DNA of 64,000 nucleotides from Ananas comosus (Eukaryota > Streptophyta > Magnoliopsida > Poales > Bromeliaceae): the NCBI RefSeq assembly GCF_001540865.1, contig NC_033638.1, forward strand, positions 6,763,474-6,827,473. The letters are read 5' to 3'. Within the stretch, counting starts at the first letter, position 1. Each line of letters starts with the position of its first letter. Positions 12,284-24,806 of this stretch are shown here, piece after piece. The notes beneath the pieces were generated by a model. That model saw only the letters and a list, made by a program, of their open reading frames with translations, ran no database searches and was not told the DNA's origin. Made by a program: the position numbers and the translations under genes.

Positions 12284-12315
<32 letters not shown>

Positions 12316-12539
12316 GATTTGCAACTGCAAGTACAGCTTGTTGTGGAAATGGAGGGCAGTATGCAGGAATCATACCTTGCGGGCCGCAGTCGAGTCTTTG
12401 CGACGATCGATCGCAGCACGTCTTCTGGGATCCCTACCACCCGAGCGAGGCTGCGAATGTCCTCATGGCGAAGTACATTGTCGACGGAGACACGAAGTAT
12501 ATTTCGCCTGTAAATCTTCGACAGCTTCTCGCGCTTTAG
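10965..12539 (+). CDS. GDSL-motif esterase/lipase (SGNH hydrolase)
   Basis: Complete five-exon gene: 10965-11220, 11301-11431, 11602-11850, 11961-12216, 12316-12539, giving 371 residues, normal for plant GDSL lipases. All introns are GT-AG and phases agree. Residues 1-23 form a secretion signal ([20 protein letters not shown]), so the enzyme is probably apoplastic. The conserved blocks are present: [15 protein letters not shown] with nucleophile Ser39 (block I), [12 protein letters not shown] (oxyanion Gly), [12 protein letters not shown] (oxyanion Asn, block III) and [12 protein letters not shown] with Asp336 and His339 (block V). Family members hydrolyse acyl esters such as cutin or lipid precursors; the substrate cannot be told from sequence. 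The first exon is GC-rich, and the last intron ends in (TG)n directly before the acceptor. Confidence 0.95.
12285..12312. repeat. (TG)n microsatellite at a splice acceptor
   Basis: Fourteen TG units run directly into TGCAG|G, the acceptor of the last GDSL intron, replacing the usual T-rich tract. Confidence 0.9.
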
Positions 12540-14382
12540 ATCCATTCTTTCCTGAATGTTTCAGAATACATATACTTAGCTATATCAAGTGAGGGGTGCA
12601 TTTTGGGTGAATTGTTCTTTATCGGTGCGAGCAATTTACAATTCAGCAATGTCGAAAACAAGATTTAAAGAATTGAAAGATTGTTGTTATAGGGGGGGTA
12701 TTCTTTAAGTAATCTGTGTGTTTTCTGTATTAATTTAATTATGTTTACTGTGATGAAATGTTAAGTTTTGTCAATCTTTTAGGTCTAAGCACCGTTCAAA
12801 ATATTATAACCAAGTTAAAAAATCTTAGTCTTAATATATCTTATATATAAAAGAATATTCTAAATCCTAAGAGTGTCACATTTCTCCCGCTGTATAATCT
12901 TAACTCAATCGAGATTTATATCACATTTTCGACTGATGATTGATTCTAATAACAACTATGACATCATATTTCTTAAGAGATTACTCATTTTAAAACTACT
13001 CTGATCCTAACACGCTTAACTTTTTTAATCTTTTAAGTCTAGCCACCGCCCAAAATGCTACAACTGAGTTAAAAATTTTAGCCCTTTTTATATAAAATTA
13101 TTTCAAATTTTAGGAATGTCACAGTAATTATATCAAAAGAAAAGAGATCCTTGACAAATTTTTATCTAAATCTATCAATAACATGGGAGTTCTCAGAAAA
13201 TATGAAAAAAAAAGGAAACAAAGGACAAGTAATGTCTTTCCAACTTAAAAGCAGGATGTGACTTCTGATATATCATCAGGACACAATATATTGCATCTTT
13301 CTGGAGCATGGATTTGTATATTAAAATTTCCCCTACACTAAATTACTGAAGAGAACCACCTGATCTGTTCTTATGTAGATTCACAAACACAAAATTTGTT
13401 GCAAACGATGCACCGAAATTTAATTTTTATTTAATTAGATTTCTTTGATAGAACTCTCTAATGATGATTGAATCGAAGTAATATAAGATGATATGACACT
13501 TGAATCAACTATCATTGCATCACCGCATTGTTTCGTGGAAATGGCTTGGTTCATCAAATCACTGTTACATCATCTAATGGAATGCAATGAAGCGGCAAGA
13601 GTGAAACAGGAATTGAATTCTGTTACATCATCTAATGGAATGCAATGAAGCTGAAACAGGAATTGAAGTTAGGAACTACAGTAAAATTCGGCGCTAAGTT
13701 CAGTGACCAATGCTCTGTAATTCATCTGCAGTTACACAATGCATGATTTGCAGTTTAAGCTTTCTCACCATTCCTTCGACACCTTCCCATACCTGGATTC
13801 ATCCTCACCTTACAAATTCAAAAAGCTGATAGATATGTTCAAGGACTCGGCTCCGAATCTCAGCATACATCGACGGCAACACTTCAGTATCTGTTATACA
13901 ATTTCATCCATTTTTCTATTGGCAAAAGAGAAGCGAATGTGAATTCCGAATTTCGTCTGATTTTATTCATCCCTAACATGGTTTTGAGACAAGCTAAGTT
14001 TACACAAGTGCATAATAACAACCAAAAATCAGATAAATGATGGTGCTCTATAGGGCTTACATTAAGAGAGTCATAGTCCTAAAAGTACAAGGAATATGTT
14101 CAACGGTACATGGATAGGTCCCATTGCAAACTTAAAATTGACCTAACAACTAAACTATGGAACCTGGCATAAATAGAACAAGAGAATTCTATAATACATA
14201 ATGACTAATTCAGCCTCTGCTTCAGCCTATACATTGCAGTCCAAAAAAATAGCACGGGAAATAATTCAAGATGTTCACCTCACCAACAGCTAAGTATGAT
14301 TCCCGATGTTCTAAGAGACAATTTAAATAGTTATTTCGTCACTCGAATGAATATTTACCTCTCAAGGAGATAGCTTTTGCTT
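12540..14382. other. Intergenic region between GDSL lipase and kinase
   Basis: The GDSL 3'UTR is followed by two related segments near 12777-12880 and 13026-13125 (AATCTTTTA(G/A)GTCTA...CACCG(T/C)(T/C)CAAAAT...ATATAAAA...TC(A/T)(A/T)AAT), an old dispersed or duplicated repeat. A direct repeat of about 30 bp (TGTTACATCATCTAATGGAA) starts at 13563 and 13621. The convergent kinase's 3'UTR probably covers the last few hundred bases. Confidence 0.5.
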
Positions 14383-17300
14383 TTATCGAGCACGGGCCGT
14401 ACTAGGTTGCTTCGACAAGCGATTTGAATGTTTTTTCCTTTTTGTGTTGACTACCGGAGCTGGCTCGACCAGCGGTCCAGACCAAGTAGACAATGGGCCT
14501 TTCTGGGTGGGGAATACCGTGCTGAATGAAGCCTCTGGGGGGTCGAATGTAGGGTCGATGTGATGAGATGAGCCCAAAGGGAAGCCGAGGGCCCCGTCCT
14601 GATGTGGTGGGGGGAACTTCTCACTCTTGCTCTTTGCGTTTGCGTGGGTGATTAGCCTCCTTTTCTGTTCATGCAAAAATGAGAAATGGGTGAGCAAACA
14701 AACTACCAATTGACAGTTTTCTTTCACTTAATAAACAACTAGAAACACTGAAAAGTAGGATTTATTCATGAATTTGCTTCTTGTTATCTTTTCCAAAAAA
14801 AAAAAGAAGAAAAAAAAAAAACTTTATGAACACCAGAGTTGGTGCTTCACTGTTCTATAGACCATGACTTGCATCCAGATATCTTTTCCGAGAGTAGCAA
14901 GATGAATGAAATTCAGAATAGTAGTAAAATAAGTAAAGCAGACACTGTTGTGAGAAGAGAAACAAAAGAATAGGTCACTCCCCAGTACATCGGACAGGTG
15001 GAGAAATGTGAACAACATGAACTAGTTTGACAGCTAAGAATGGCCAAAATAATCCTAATAATGATAGCAACAAAAATTGGGGTAAATTTGCTCATGTAAC
15101 CAGACAAAATAAACTAGAGACCACCAACAATCAGTTAACTGAAACATATACAGTAACCAGGGTAACGTGCCAAGCACTAACACTGAAGCATTGCATCATT
15201 CAGGACTTTTAAGCTGAATAATCAATAAGCTGCAACTAGGACGGTCAACAAGACAACTAAGAGTCCAAATCAATTTTTACTTGAACTTCAAACTTAAAAA
15301 AAAAAAAGGCAAATTATCTCCATTTTGTAAAATCCAATACTGGAGGCAACATCTTCCAATTAAAAGGAGATTGACACTTGCTTTTTGTGTCAGTTAAGCA
15401 CTGTTGCAACTTTTCTAAGATCTAATTAAGGAGGCTCATTTCAGCCCTCTTTTCACCCTGCGATAAATGGCCTCATCATGATAGTTGCTTTAATACTGCT
15501 CTAGGCCTCTATCTCCATTACACAATGAATAGACTAGTCAAGTGCTGTTCTAATATTGCTGTAACTTTTGGAAAACGTAGTTAAGGAGGCTCATTTTAGC
15601 CTTTTCACCCTACAATAAAGGGCCTCGTCATGGTAGTTGCTTTAATACTGCTCCATGCCTCTTATCGCCGTTACACAACGACGAATAGACTAGTTGAGTT
15701 GCATGTTTTAATCAATGCGAGAAATTAAATTTAAGGCAGTAAGTTAATTTGACATACATCAAGATTTGTTTGCAGTTCAGCATTTGCCTCCGGAGCTGGA
15801 ACAGCTCTAGTAGCACGATCACGTATACGTGTCTTCTTTGCCCCATCGCCATTAGCTCTTCCACCAGCAGCTCTTAACCTACAATGCTAGGACATGTTAG
15901 ACAACCCAAAGCATTTGGAAACCAATAATGAAATAAACAAACACATATCATACACAAAGGTTATCAAGGGACTGTTTGGATGTCGAAACAAGTTGTTTTG
16001 TGATACTTGTGCAAAATAAATTATTTTGTGATTGAATCCCAAGAATTTTCAGGATAATACATTCCAGATGCAAGATGATTAGTCATATTCTGAAAAAGAA
16101 ACAAAGAAAAGAAAGTTAGGGGCCATATATATTATACCACCGTAAACATCTTTTTTTTCTCCCAAAAACCAATTGCAAAACGTTCTTGAGTAAAGGAAAG
16201 TGGTACATTCAACAAGATTTTCATGCATCCAAACAAGCCCTAATTGATTAATTTTTTAATTTCCATATAGACAATCTCTATTTGACCAACTATGACTTTA
16301 ATAGATACATATACTTGACAATGTAAGCCATTTACTTCCAGGTCCAGAATGAAGAATTGTTTTCATTATCCTGTAAGGCTAGCTTACATTGGATTGATTG
16401 TTGTGATCACATTGTTTAGCTCACAGAGCTAACAAAAACCTCCCAAGAGATTCTATGCGCATGAAAATTTTCAAAATGGATATATCAAACAAAGGAACCT
16501 TACTAAACAATAAATAATATGCTATTATCTGAAATTCCAAGAGAGAACAAATTTATTTCTTCTTAACCGGTAAACCACGTCATTTGATATCTAAATTACT
16601 GAGGATTGTACATCATCAAGAGAACATGAATTATCTTGAAGTATGTTGATCTCATTAGTTCTCTACCATATTTACATCAATCTTGATTGTTGCCTTTTCT
16701 TGGTAGTAGGTATTATGTTTCAGGAAAGATAAAAAAAAAAAGAAGAAGATTTCTCGCTTGGAACTGAAAAAAAATTTTTCAAAGTCGAAATCCCATTTCA
16801 AAAGGTAGAAAATTATACAAGCTACGCCCACTTGCTATTCTCAACAATCTGACCAATAGGACTACTACATCTATCGCTTTGGCCTCTCTCTTGCATTTCT
16901 TACGTGTTTGACTGTCACAACAATCAACACAATGTAAATTATAACTATTAGAAAGTGCTTATACAATGGGATCATTCTTGACTAGCTCACAAGTATAGAT
17001 TACAACTAATAGAAAGTGCTTATACCTATTATTGGTTATCTTAATATATTTATCATACTTTTTGTGCTTTTTGTGACCAAATTTTCTGGATCATTAAGAT
17101 GATACCTTCTAAGGATGATTTTGGATGATAATGCAGAGGATAAAAAACAAGAATCAAAATGGTGCAAAACTAGAATCAATTTTTACTTCGATGCCAATAA
17201 ACTAAAAACTCAGATGTCACGAACCTTCTAGCTTCTTCATCCCTTCGTTTAGCATCCATCTCCTTGCTTGGAGGATATTGTGGCAAACTTGAAGGGTCAC

Positions 17301-20300
17301 ATGCATAAGGCATAGTCATAAAGAACTGCATGTAGATGAAGAAAAACATCCAGGTCAATGAGGTGCTCTATGAAGCTTCAAACTATGAATGTAATAGGAA
17401 AATAAATATAAGATAATCAACTAGATGTACAGAAGACAATTTTGAAATTGACTGGGACGGTCATTTAGTGCATATTAACAAAAACCTATGTTTCTTCTAC
17501 TAGTTTTAATATTTGCATCAATATATATATACAAAAGACCTCAAGCATGAAAAGATGGTAGCAGAATACTCAATGGGGTCACTTTCAAGCCTGTAAAGTA
17601 GCATATAGGCGAAATGTCCTATCATAAGACTTCAATAGGGCATTTCACCTCTATGCTACCTTCACTAAGCCTGTAAAATCACTTCTGTTGATTTTTCATA
17701 AGACTTCAATAGGGCATTTCACCTCTATGCTACCTTCACTAGACACAGAGAGAGTCTTGAACAAGGATAAAACTTGATTATTCATGTCACAAGAATCTCA
17801 TCGTCTAATTTTTCAGAACAAGTCTTTTTTGACAAACAAAATTCAATTGTTATATGATAAATTTAATGATAAAACAACTCGAATCAACTTCTTTGGGACA
17901 GGTAGTAGTGGATAAACTCTACAAAATAGTAAATTTGTATCCAGTGATAAAAAGCCCAGGAGCTAATATGCATTTGGAATGAAGAGGTTACTGTCATCAT
18001 CGAAGCTCTAATCATAGAATAACTCCACTTATGAAGATTAAGCATAGAGTGGATAGCTTCAGAAGAATCACCAGCAAAATTTCAATCTCATCAATCCAAT
18101 ATGGAATTGCACTCAAAGACAGATTGGAAGAAACTTGTATCTTAATGTCTCTTCTTCCAAAGGTGTGTTAGCTCCTAGAATAGGAAAAGAAATGATTAAT
18201 ATTTTTTCTAGTAAATAAGTCCTATTCAAGAGACTTGTATTTATGATTCTCCATTCAACTTGATTTGTATTTATGATGAGATGTGATACTGCGTTAAAAG
18301 CATCTAAAGAACAAAATTCTTTAGCATTCGTGGTTGTTTGATGCCATGAGACGCAACATTTGAACCAAATTTCCTATTTGTATGGAAATGAAATAGACTG
18401 CAAGATGTCACCATACAGAATTTCTAAGAGGTTTGACATGTCTGATATACCTTAGACGTCAGCATCAAACAATACCATATGGAAGTCTTTTCATGCATTA
18501 TAGTGGTAGAAGGACAAAACCAGAATTTCTAAGAGAAACTTACATCACTTTTTAATGCAGTAGAGGCTGTTTGACGGTCAACTGGGTCAATTGCAAGAAG
18601 AGTTTCAATTAATTGCAGTGATGAAGGTGGAAAATCTTTAAACGTCTCTGCTATGCAACGTTTGTATGGTTGCTGGGGCTTAAATATTGTAGCATGTGGC
18701 AACTTTGACTTTTTCCAGTATTCTTCAGAAGGGGAGCCACAAAGCTTAAAAATTTTATGCAGCTGCTCCACCTGAGAGAGAGAGAGAGTTATTATTTTCA
18801 TAGGTAAGTGTTGTGTCTTAGAAGTTCCTAATATCAACTAGTAGTCAAAGGTTGAGTATCAGCACGAGAAAGTATTGTCAAACATATACCCAGAAAAGCA
18901 TTGCAAAGATTATTCATTAACAAAGACTAGAAATTCATAACAAATACTAATAACCATTATCGAGGTAAAAAAAGGAAGACATTAAAACTTAATACATTAA
19001 TTTAGACACCCTTCAAGATCATATACAAGCCCATAAAACAATAATTAAATACAACATTTATCAAAATTGGAACCTTGTCAGCTTAACGGAAAATAAAACT
19101 CAGCAGTTTTTTTTTTTTTTTCAATTCGATTATCTTCTTAGGAATCTCATCATTAATGAATTACATAACTGCAAACTTTCCTGTTATTATATAGTTTTTA
19201 AGTAACTGAATTATAAGTTTTGCATGATCTTCGGTTCAGCTGTTCAGCGACATTCATAGTTGTACTGAAAAAGCAAAGCAAGTTGCTAACAAACAATGCA
19301 TGTTAGTGATAAATCCTTCATGATGATGACCTAGTTAGAGGGATGAGATACCTACAACATGACTAATTTTTATTTTAGAAAATTGGATGTTAAATGTCAT
19401 GCCAACTAGTTCATAAGGGAAACAAAGGAAATATATAGAGAGAGAGAGAGAAATATGAAAATTAAACTGGTAAGGAATGAATGGTACTTAAATTTACATT
19501 TTTATGTTAAGAGGAGCAAGACCAGAAACTGATTGGCAACCAAAAAGTTTGTATAAGGCCATTGAAAGAAGATTACTGACAACATAAAATCAGGCGAAAT
19601 GGAATGGGAGGTTGCAATTATGGCAAAGTTCAAAAGGACAAAAGATACTATAGCATAGAATATATTTAGAAAACTGGAATGGCCAGAAAACAGAAAAGAA
19701 GGGTGAGAGTGAGGTGTAGGGGGTAGTTCAACCTGTCAAATGATTGAATGGTAAAGTCGACGAGTATGCTAAGTGTAAATGAGATGTAAATAATGTAAAG
19801 GTAGCTTCTATGCAAAATATCACAAATTTCATGTCATCTTCAGCTCTTGAACAGTGATGCAAATTTTACCAAACAAGAAGCCTAACTGTTCCAAATTAAA
19901 TGAACTTTTAAGCTTCTTACACGGGCAGAGCCTCAATGTAACTATAGCAGGGACTGGGGACACAATGGACAATGAAAAATTTTTAAAACTACTATTCTCC
20001 AGATGTAAGTATATGTAATTTTTCATTTTAAGTCTAATGTTTCTTATATAAAGCTTGGTTCACAAGGTTGACAAAAGACCCAAAGTTGTAAGCCTAGAAA
20101 TATTAGTTAACTCTATCAACCTTCTTATTGTAAGAAATATTACTGTATTAAATCTTTCAAGGATAATAAGCTTAGAAACTTAATATTAGTTAATAAGGTT
20201 GTGTATACTAAGATTAGGAAAGGATACAGAAAATTTTAATAGTTGTAAGCTCTTAAATAATATGTTTACCAAACCATTTATCAAGCATCAAGAGGAAATT

Positions 20301-21774
20301 ACGTATTAATTCATATGCTGGCCCCCCTCCCTTTCCTCGCCACTGTTCTTGCATCATAAAAAACATAGATTTCTTAATCTTACATATCAATTTTTGAAAT
20401 ACTGCCAAGCAATTCTTGAACACAGCAACAACACGCTAATGTTCTATCCTGTGCTAAAACAATTTTACATCCAAACTCTTTTTTCTCTCTTCACTTTTCC
20501 TTCTCTCACTAAGACCAGGTTATGCACAAGTGGACCAAGCAGCATGAACACAACCTGTATGTTATCAACAAAGGTATCAACAGAATTAGAGCACAATACC
20601 TCAGTCCGCCCTGGCATAATCGGCTTCCCAGCCAACAGTTCAGCCAGAATGCAGCCTGCACTCCAGAGATCGACACCAACTCCATAATCCGTCGCCCCCA
20701 AGAGCAGCTCGGGAGGCCGATACCATAAAGTGACCACCCGGCTCGTCATTGGCTGCTTATGATTCGGATCAAAAAATGAAGCCAACCCAAAATCAGCTAT
20801 CTTTAGCAGGCCAGCATTATCAAGCAGAAGATTTGATCCCTTGATGTCTCGATGCAGCACGCCACGGTTGTGGCAGTGCTCGAGACCTGATAGCAATTGG
20901 TGCATGTAACACTTCACCTGCTCACATTAAACAAATCCAAGATCCAAACTTTACATAAGAAATAGTTCCTTTAGAACAAATGGCGTGCATATAAATGTGC
21001 GCAAGATCTAACCTGAGGTTCCGTGAACTTGATATCAGGGCTCGCCGCAAGACCTGCGAGATCATGCTCCATATACTCGAAAACTAAGTATAGACTACAA
21101 GACATTCTAGAAGTAACCAAGCCCTCCAATTTCACCACATTGGGGTGATCCAGCCGCCGCAGGATGAGGATCTCCCGGGCCATGAATTTTACGCTCTCCG
21201 GCTCCAAATTGTCGAACCGGACCTTCTTCAAGGCCACGATTTTGTCGGTTAACATGTCCCTAGCCTTGTAAACATTACTATACGTCCCTTGCCCGATCTA
21301 AGAAACGGATCAAAATCCCAACTTTAGGGTGATTCTTAAATGCCAAAAGCGGAAAAAAGAGGTGGAAATGGGGAGTAGAACCTTATCGATCTTCTCGAAG
21401 GTATCGGCGCGGCGAGGTGTCCAGCCGTTGATGGCCTCGCCGGCGACGGCGGAGAGCCACGCGGGCCACCCGGCGGCGACCTGCTCGCCGCGCGCGCGGC
21501 TGGAGAAGGAGCCGAGCCTCGGATCCGGCTTCGGCGCGCGCCGCCGCTCCCTCCGCGGAGGCGGAGCCTCCCCGTCGCCTCCTCCTCCGCCTCCGCCCTG
21601 TTCCTTCCTCGGCGGCGCCGCCTCCTTCTCCGGCGCCGGATCCCGCGCCTCCGCGGCCTCGACCGCCGCGCCCTCGCCGTGGCGCCGCCGCTCCTTCTGG
21701 CGGCGCCGCTCGGAGGCGGCGGAGGGGGAGGGGGAGGGGAGGGAGGAGGCCGGTCGCCCGTGGACGCAGCCCAT
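14383..21774 (-). CDS. CDK-like Ser/Thr protein kinase (At1g54610/IBS1 type)
   Basis: Complete seven-exon gene on the minus strand: 21774-21382, 21297-21013, 20917-20600, 18771-18544, 17325-17225, 15878-15758, 14664-14383, giving 575 residues with consistent phases. Kinase landmarks are the Gly loop IGQGTYSNVYK (132-142), Lys155 in VALKK, LEPESVKFMAREI in place of a PSTAIRE helix, HRDIKGSN with Asp250, DFGLA with Asp268, and LWYRPPELLLG. The ATG at 21774 is chosen because it gives Met-Gly-Cys-Val-His, an N-myristoylation plus palmitoylation signal that predicts membrane attachment and is shared by this plant CDK-related subgroup. The N-terminal exon is highly GC-rich with a Gly/Pro/Arg-rich low-complexity linker. 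The C-terminal tail is basic. Relatives include tobacco CRK1 and Arabidopsis IBS1 (immune priming); function here is inferred from homology only. Confidence 0.94.
15428..15700. repeat. Tandem duplication in kinase intron 6
   Basis: A unit of about 155 bp is repeated: AAGGAGGCTCATTT starts at 15428 and 15583, followed in both by CACCCT(G/A)C(G/A)ATAAA, GTTGCTTTAATACTGCTC and GAATAGACTAGT. The copies differ at several sites, so the duplication is not recent. Confidence 0.85.
17598..17745. repeat. Hairpin plus 74-bp tandem repeat in kinase intron 4
   Basis: GTAGCATATAGGCGAAATGT (17598 onward) pairs with GGGCATTTCACCTCTATGCT (17638 onward), 21 of about 25 positions, with a loop of roughly a dozen bases. 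The segment CATAAGACTTCAATAGGGCA recurs 74 bp further at 17697. Confidence 0.8.
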
Positions 21775-21905
21775 GTCTCTCACCTCACCTCACCTCACCT
21801 CATCGGGGACGAGAGCGACGCCGACGAAGAGGAGAAACCCTAGGCGCGAGAGCGAGAGGCGGCAACGTTACCGGATCGGGGGATCTGGAGAAGTCGGGAT
21901 TTGAG
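21775..21905 (-). other. Kinase 5' leader
   Basis: GC-rich sequence before the ATG. On the plus strand it reads GAAACCCTAGGCGCG near 21833-21846, a telo-box-like motif, and a (CACCT)n-type repeat lies at 21781-21800. The transcription start is not defined. Confidence 0.45.
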
Positions 21906-21973
21906 CTCGAGGGGGCCGCTCCAATGGCGATGCGTATATTTTTAATCGTTGGAGCGTCGGTTCCCGCGATTGG

Positions 21974-21974
<1 letters not shown>

Positions 21975-22011
<37 letters not shown>

Positions 22012-22104
22012 AGGTAAGTTGCTCCGCGGGTGAGCGTAAGAACCCGGCTCACTCGGGCAGTGTAACTGTGTTGACTCGTTGGAAGACGAGCGGGCCTGTG
22101 TAGA

Positions 22105-22144
<40 letters not shown>

Positions 22145-22196
22145 AAGTATTTAATGGACCTAATCCACCACATCGTCTGGGGACCTCCTCTCCTGC

Positions 22197-22232
<36 letters not shown>
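21975..22232. repeat. (GA)n, (GA)n and T33 tracts
   Basis: GA runs lie at 21975-22006 and 22109-22141, and a pure T run of about 32 bases lies at 22201-22232, all upstream of the kinase promoter and next to the left end of the following element. Confidence 0.9.
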
Positions 22233-22233
<1 letters not shown>

Positions 22234-22824
22234 GGAAACTTCAAATACACACGTTGGTTTTGCACTTTTTTCGTTTAAGAAACACTTCAATCATCGCCCA
22301 TATAATTTCACATTTTCTCACTTTAATATTCTATAATTTTAAATGTATCAATTTAGTGCTATGTGATTTCGTTTTTATCTTTTTATTATCAATTTTATTT
22401 AATTTTTTTTTTAATTAAATTAGTGACAAAGTTAAAACTAAATGGTACTAAAGTAAATATTCGATAAACCATAGAAGTGGTATTTAAAGTTTACATTTTA
22501 TTTTAGTACCATGTGATTTAAAGTGTATCAATTTAGTATCCCGTGATTTCATTGTTCTCCTTTTATTATCTCATCCACTAATTTTTGTTTTCGTTAAATC
22601 AGTAACAAAGTTAAAACTAAAAAAATACTAAAGTGAATATTCAATAAATATAGATGGGGTATCTAAAGTTTTTTCATATATAATTTAACGAAATATTAAC
22701 GGAGGAGCTGACGAAAAGAAAAAAAAAAATTGAAACCACATGGTACTAATTTGATACACCTTAAACAACAAGATATTAAAGTGAGAAAATACGAAACCAC
22801 AATGGTGGTGTTTGAAGTTTACCC
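22233..22824. mobile_element. MITE family B (GGGAAA-CTTCAAA ends), degenerate
   Basis: The left end GGGAAACTTCAAATACAC and the right end GTGTTTGAAGTTTACCC are inverted. The interior repeats CTTTA(A/G)TA(T/C)...TAAA(T/G)TGTATCAATTTAGT words. Better-preserved copies are at 44.5 and 46.7 kb. Confidence 0.7.
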
Positions 22825-24218
22825 TTTTGGTTTTACCATTTCTAATATTTTAAGAATCACTTTTAATTTTTATTTAAAATTATTGTGTTATCACCCATCG
22901 TATCTAAGAACTTGATAGTTAGCATTTGAAATTTTAAATTATTTATTTTTTTAAGAAATATTTGATGTACTCCAAAATTTGTATCTTATAATAGTATTTA
23001 ATGTGTGGGAATACATGTGAGGACTAGAGCCTAGAATTTAGGATGTAACAACAGTACTTAGGATTTAGTGATGGGATTTGAGTCTTAATAATGATGTCTA
23101 GAGTATAATTATGATGAATATTATTGAGGACCCCAATGATGTACTAATAGCAATGCTCAATTTTTAGAAAGAAAAAAATAATAATAAGTATTTTATAATA
23201 CACTAATCTTTTTTACGATTTATAATATTTTAAGAAATTTTCTTACATTTCATTCAGAATCATTATATTATCACCGACTAAAATTAACATAGTTGGATAA
23301 GAATTTGATGATTGGTGTCTGAGATTCTAAATTCAAAATCTAATTACTTTACATTTCTATACGAGTTTATTTCTAAAAAGTAAAGACGAAAAAATAATAT
23401 TATCATCATAAAAGACTATTTGAAAACTTATAAGTAATGTTGACGAAACAGTAAAATATTTTTTATTAATAAAGTATTAGTTTACTTATCTTCGTTCTCC
23501 TCCAATATCTTTTTTCATATTATTTTGTTTTATTTTAAATCTTGAATTATATAATTGATATCAGAGCAAATCATGCTTCCAACGATTGGTATCAGAGTAA
23601 AATTACAATTTCAACACCAAATCTCACAATATAATTTAGCTGCTGAAATATTAATATATAGTAAATATAAAAATAATATTGCAGTGTTATATAATTGATA
23701 ATATGATAATAATTAAGATGCAACATCACTTCCATATCAATGGTCAATGATTCGTAAATATTTAGTCACTTAAATTATTTGTGCAACTTAATTATAATAA
23801 TTTATAAGATTTGAGTAAAAAAGTATGTCATTAATTGCTTGTTTTAAAACGTGGTGTTGATTGGATGGGGATGGAGTGATCGATGTGGTGGTGTACCTTT
23901 TGGTCCGCTGATGACGTGGCAAACCAGGTCTACATTCTAGGATTTAGGAAATGATTGGGATTTTTTTAAAAAAAGGAAATGATGGAATTAGATCCTTCGG
24001 ATCATTTCATGAGCATCTTTTTATTTTTCCCTTTTTTCGTTTTTTTTGGTATTTTTTTAACTTTAGTATCATGTAATTTAAAGGTATCAATTCCATACTC
24101 TATAATTTTTTTTTTCTTTTCATCAGCTTTTCTGTTAATATTTCGTTAAATTGTATACAAAAAACTTCTTATATTTCACTTAGATTTATCGAATATTCAG
24201 TTTGGTATTTTTAGTTTT
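22825..24218. other. Gene-free AT-rich stretch
   Basis: No gene seen. Two related TTT(A/T)ATAATA...TTTAAGAA segments (near 22840-22880 and 23205-23260) and two ATTGATATCAGAG/ATTGGTATCAGAG words (23557, 23585) indicate old repeats. A short unit of family B lies near 24045-24170. Confidence 0.4.
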
Positions 24219-24701
24219 GGGATAACTGTCTATATACCTTTCAAAACTTTGGAAATATTTTATTTATCCCTATTTTGTTTTCTTTCTAATATACTTCTTA
24301 TATATTTTTTCGTTATTCCAAAATATTTCTACAGTTATCACCCGTTAAGTTAACTTGGGTTAAACGTGAGTTAAATATCTATCACAATAAAAAAAATTAA
24401 AATGTCACTTTTGCTCTTAACTTAAAAATAAATAAGAAATATTGGTGATAGTAAAAGAATATATTTGAAAAGACCAAAAAATAATAAGGGCAAATAGAAA
24501 AAATCGATACTGATAGAAAGGTATATTTGAAAGAACAAAATAATAATTATCTAGAGATAATAGAGCTAATTAACAGATTTGTAATTCTTGAAATATATTT
24601 GAAATAGTTGAAACGTAAAAAGAGTATTTTCAATATAGCCTTTTAAGAAGGGTAAATTAAAAAAATCAGAAACTTTTCAGGAGTATATAAGTAATTGTCC
24701 C
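24219..24701. mobile_element. MITE family C (GGGATAA-TATATACC ends)
   Basis: The left end GGGATAACTGTCTATATACC and the right end GGAGTATATAAGTAATTGTCCC are inverted. The interior block TATCACCCGTTAAGTTAACTTG with AACGTGAGTTAAATAT is shared with elements at 59.5 and 60.9 kb. Confidence 0.7.
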
Positions 24702-24806
24702 TTTAGTTTTAACCTGTCACTAATTTAACGAAAAAATATATATAAAAATAGAAAAAAATAAATTATAGAGTATTAATTAATACACTTTAAACTATAGAGT
24801 ACTAAG

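Noticed and set aside
12777..13125. LTR retrotransposon
   Set aside because: The two similar segments are short and diverged, with no TG...CA ends, primer-binding site or coding region between them.
21329..21904. 191-codon frame on the plus strand over the kinase 5' exon
   Set aside because: It is the opposite strand of the GC-rich kinase first exon and leader; the Ala/Gly/Arg-rich product is a composition artefact.
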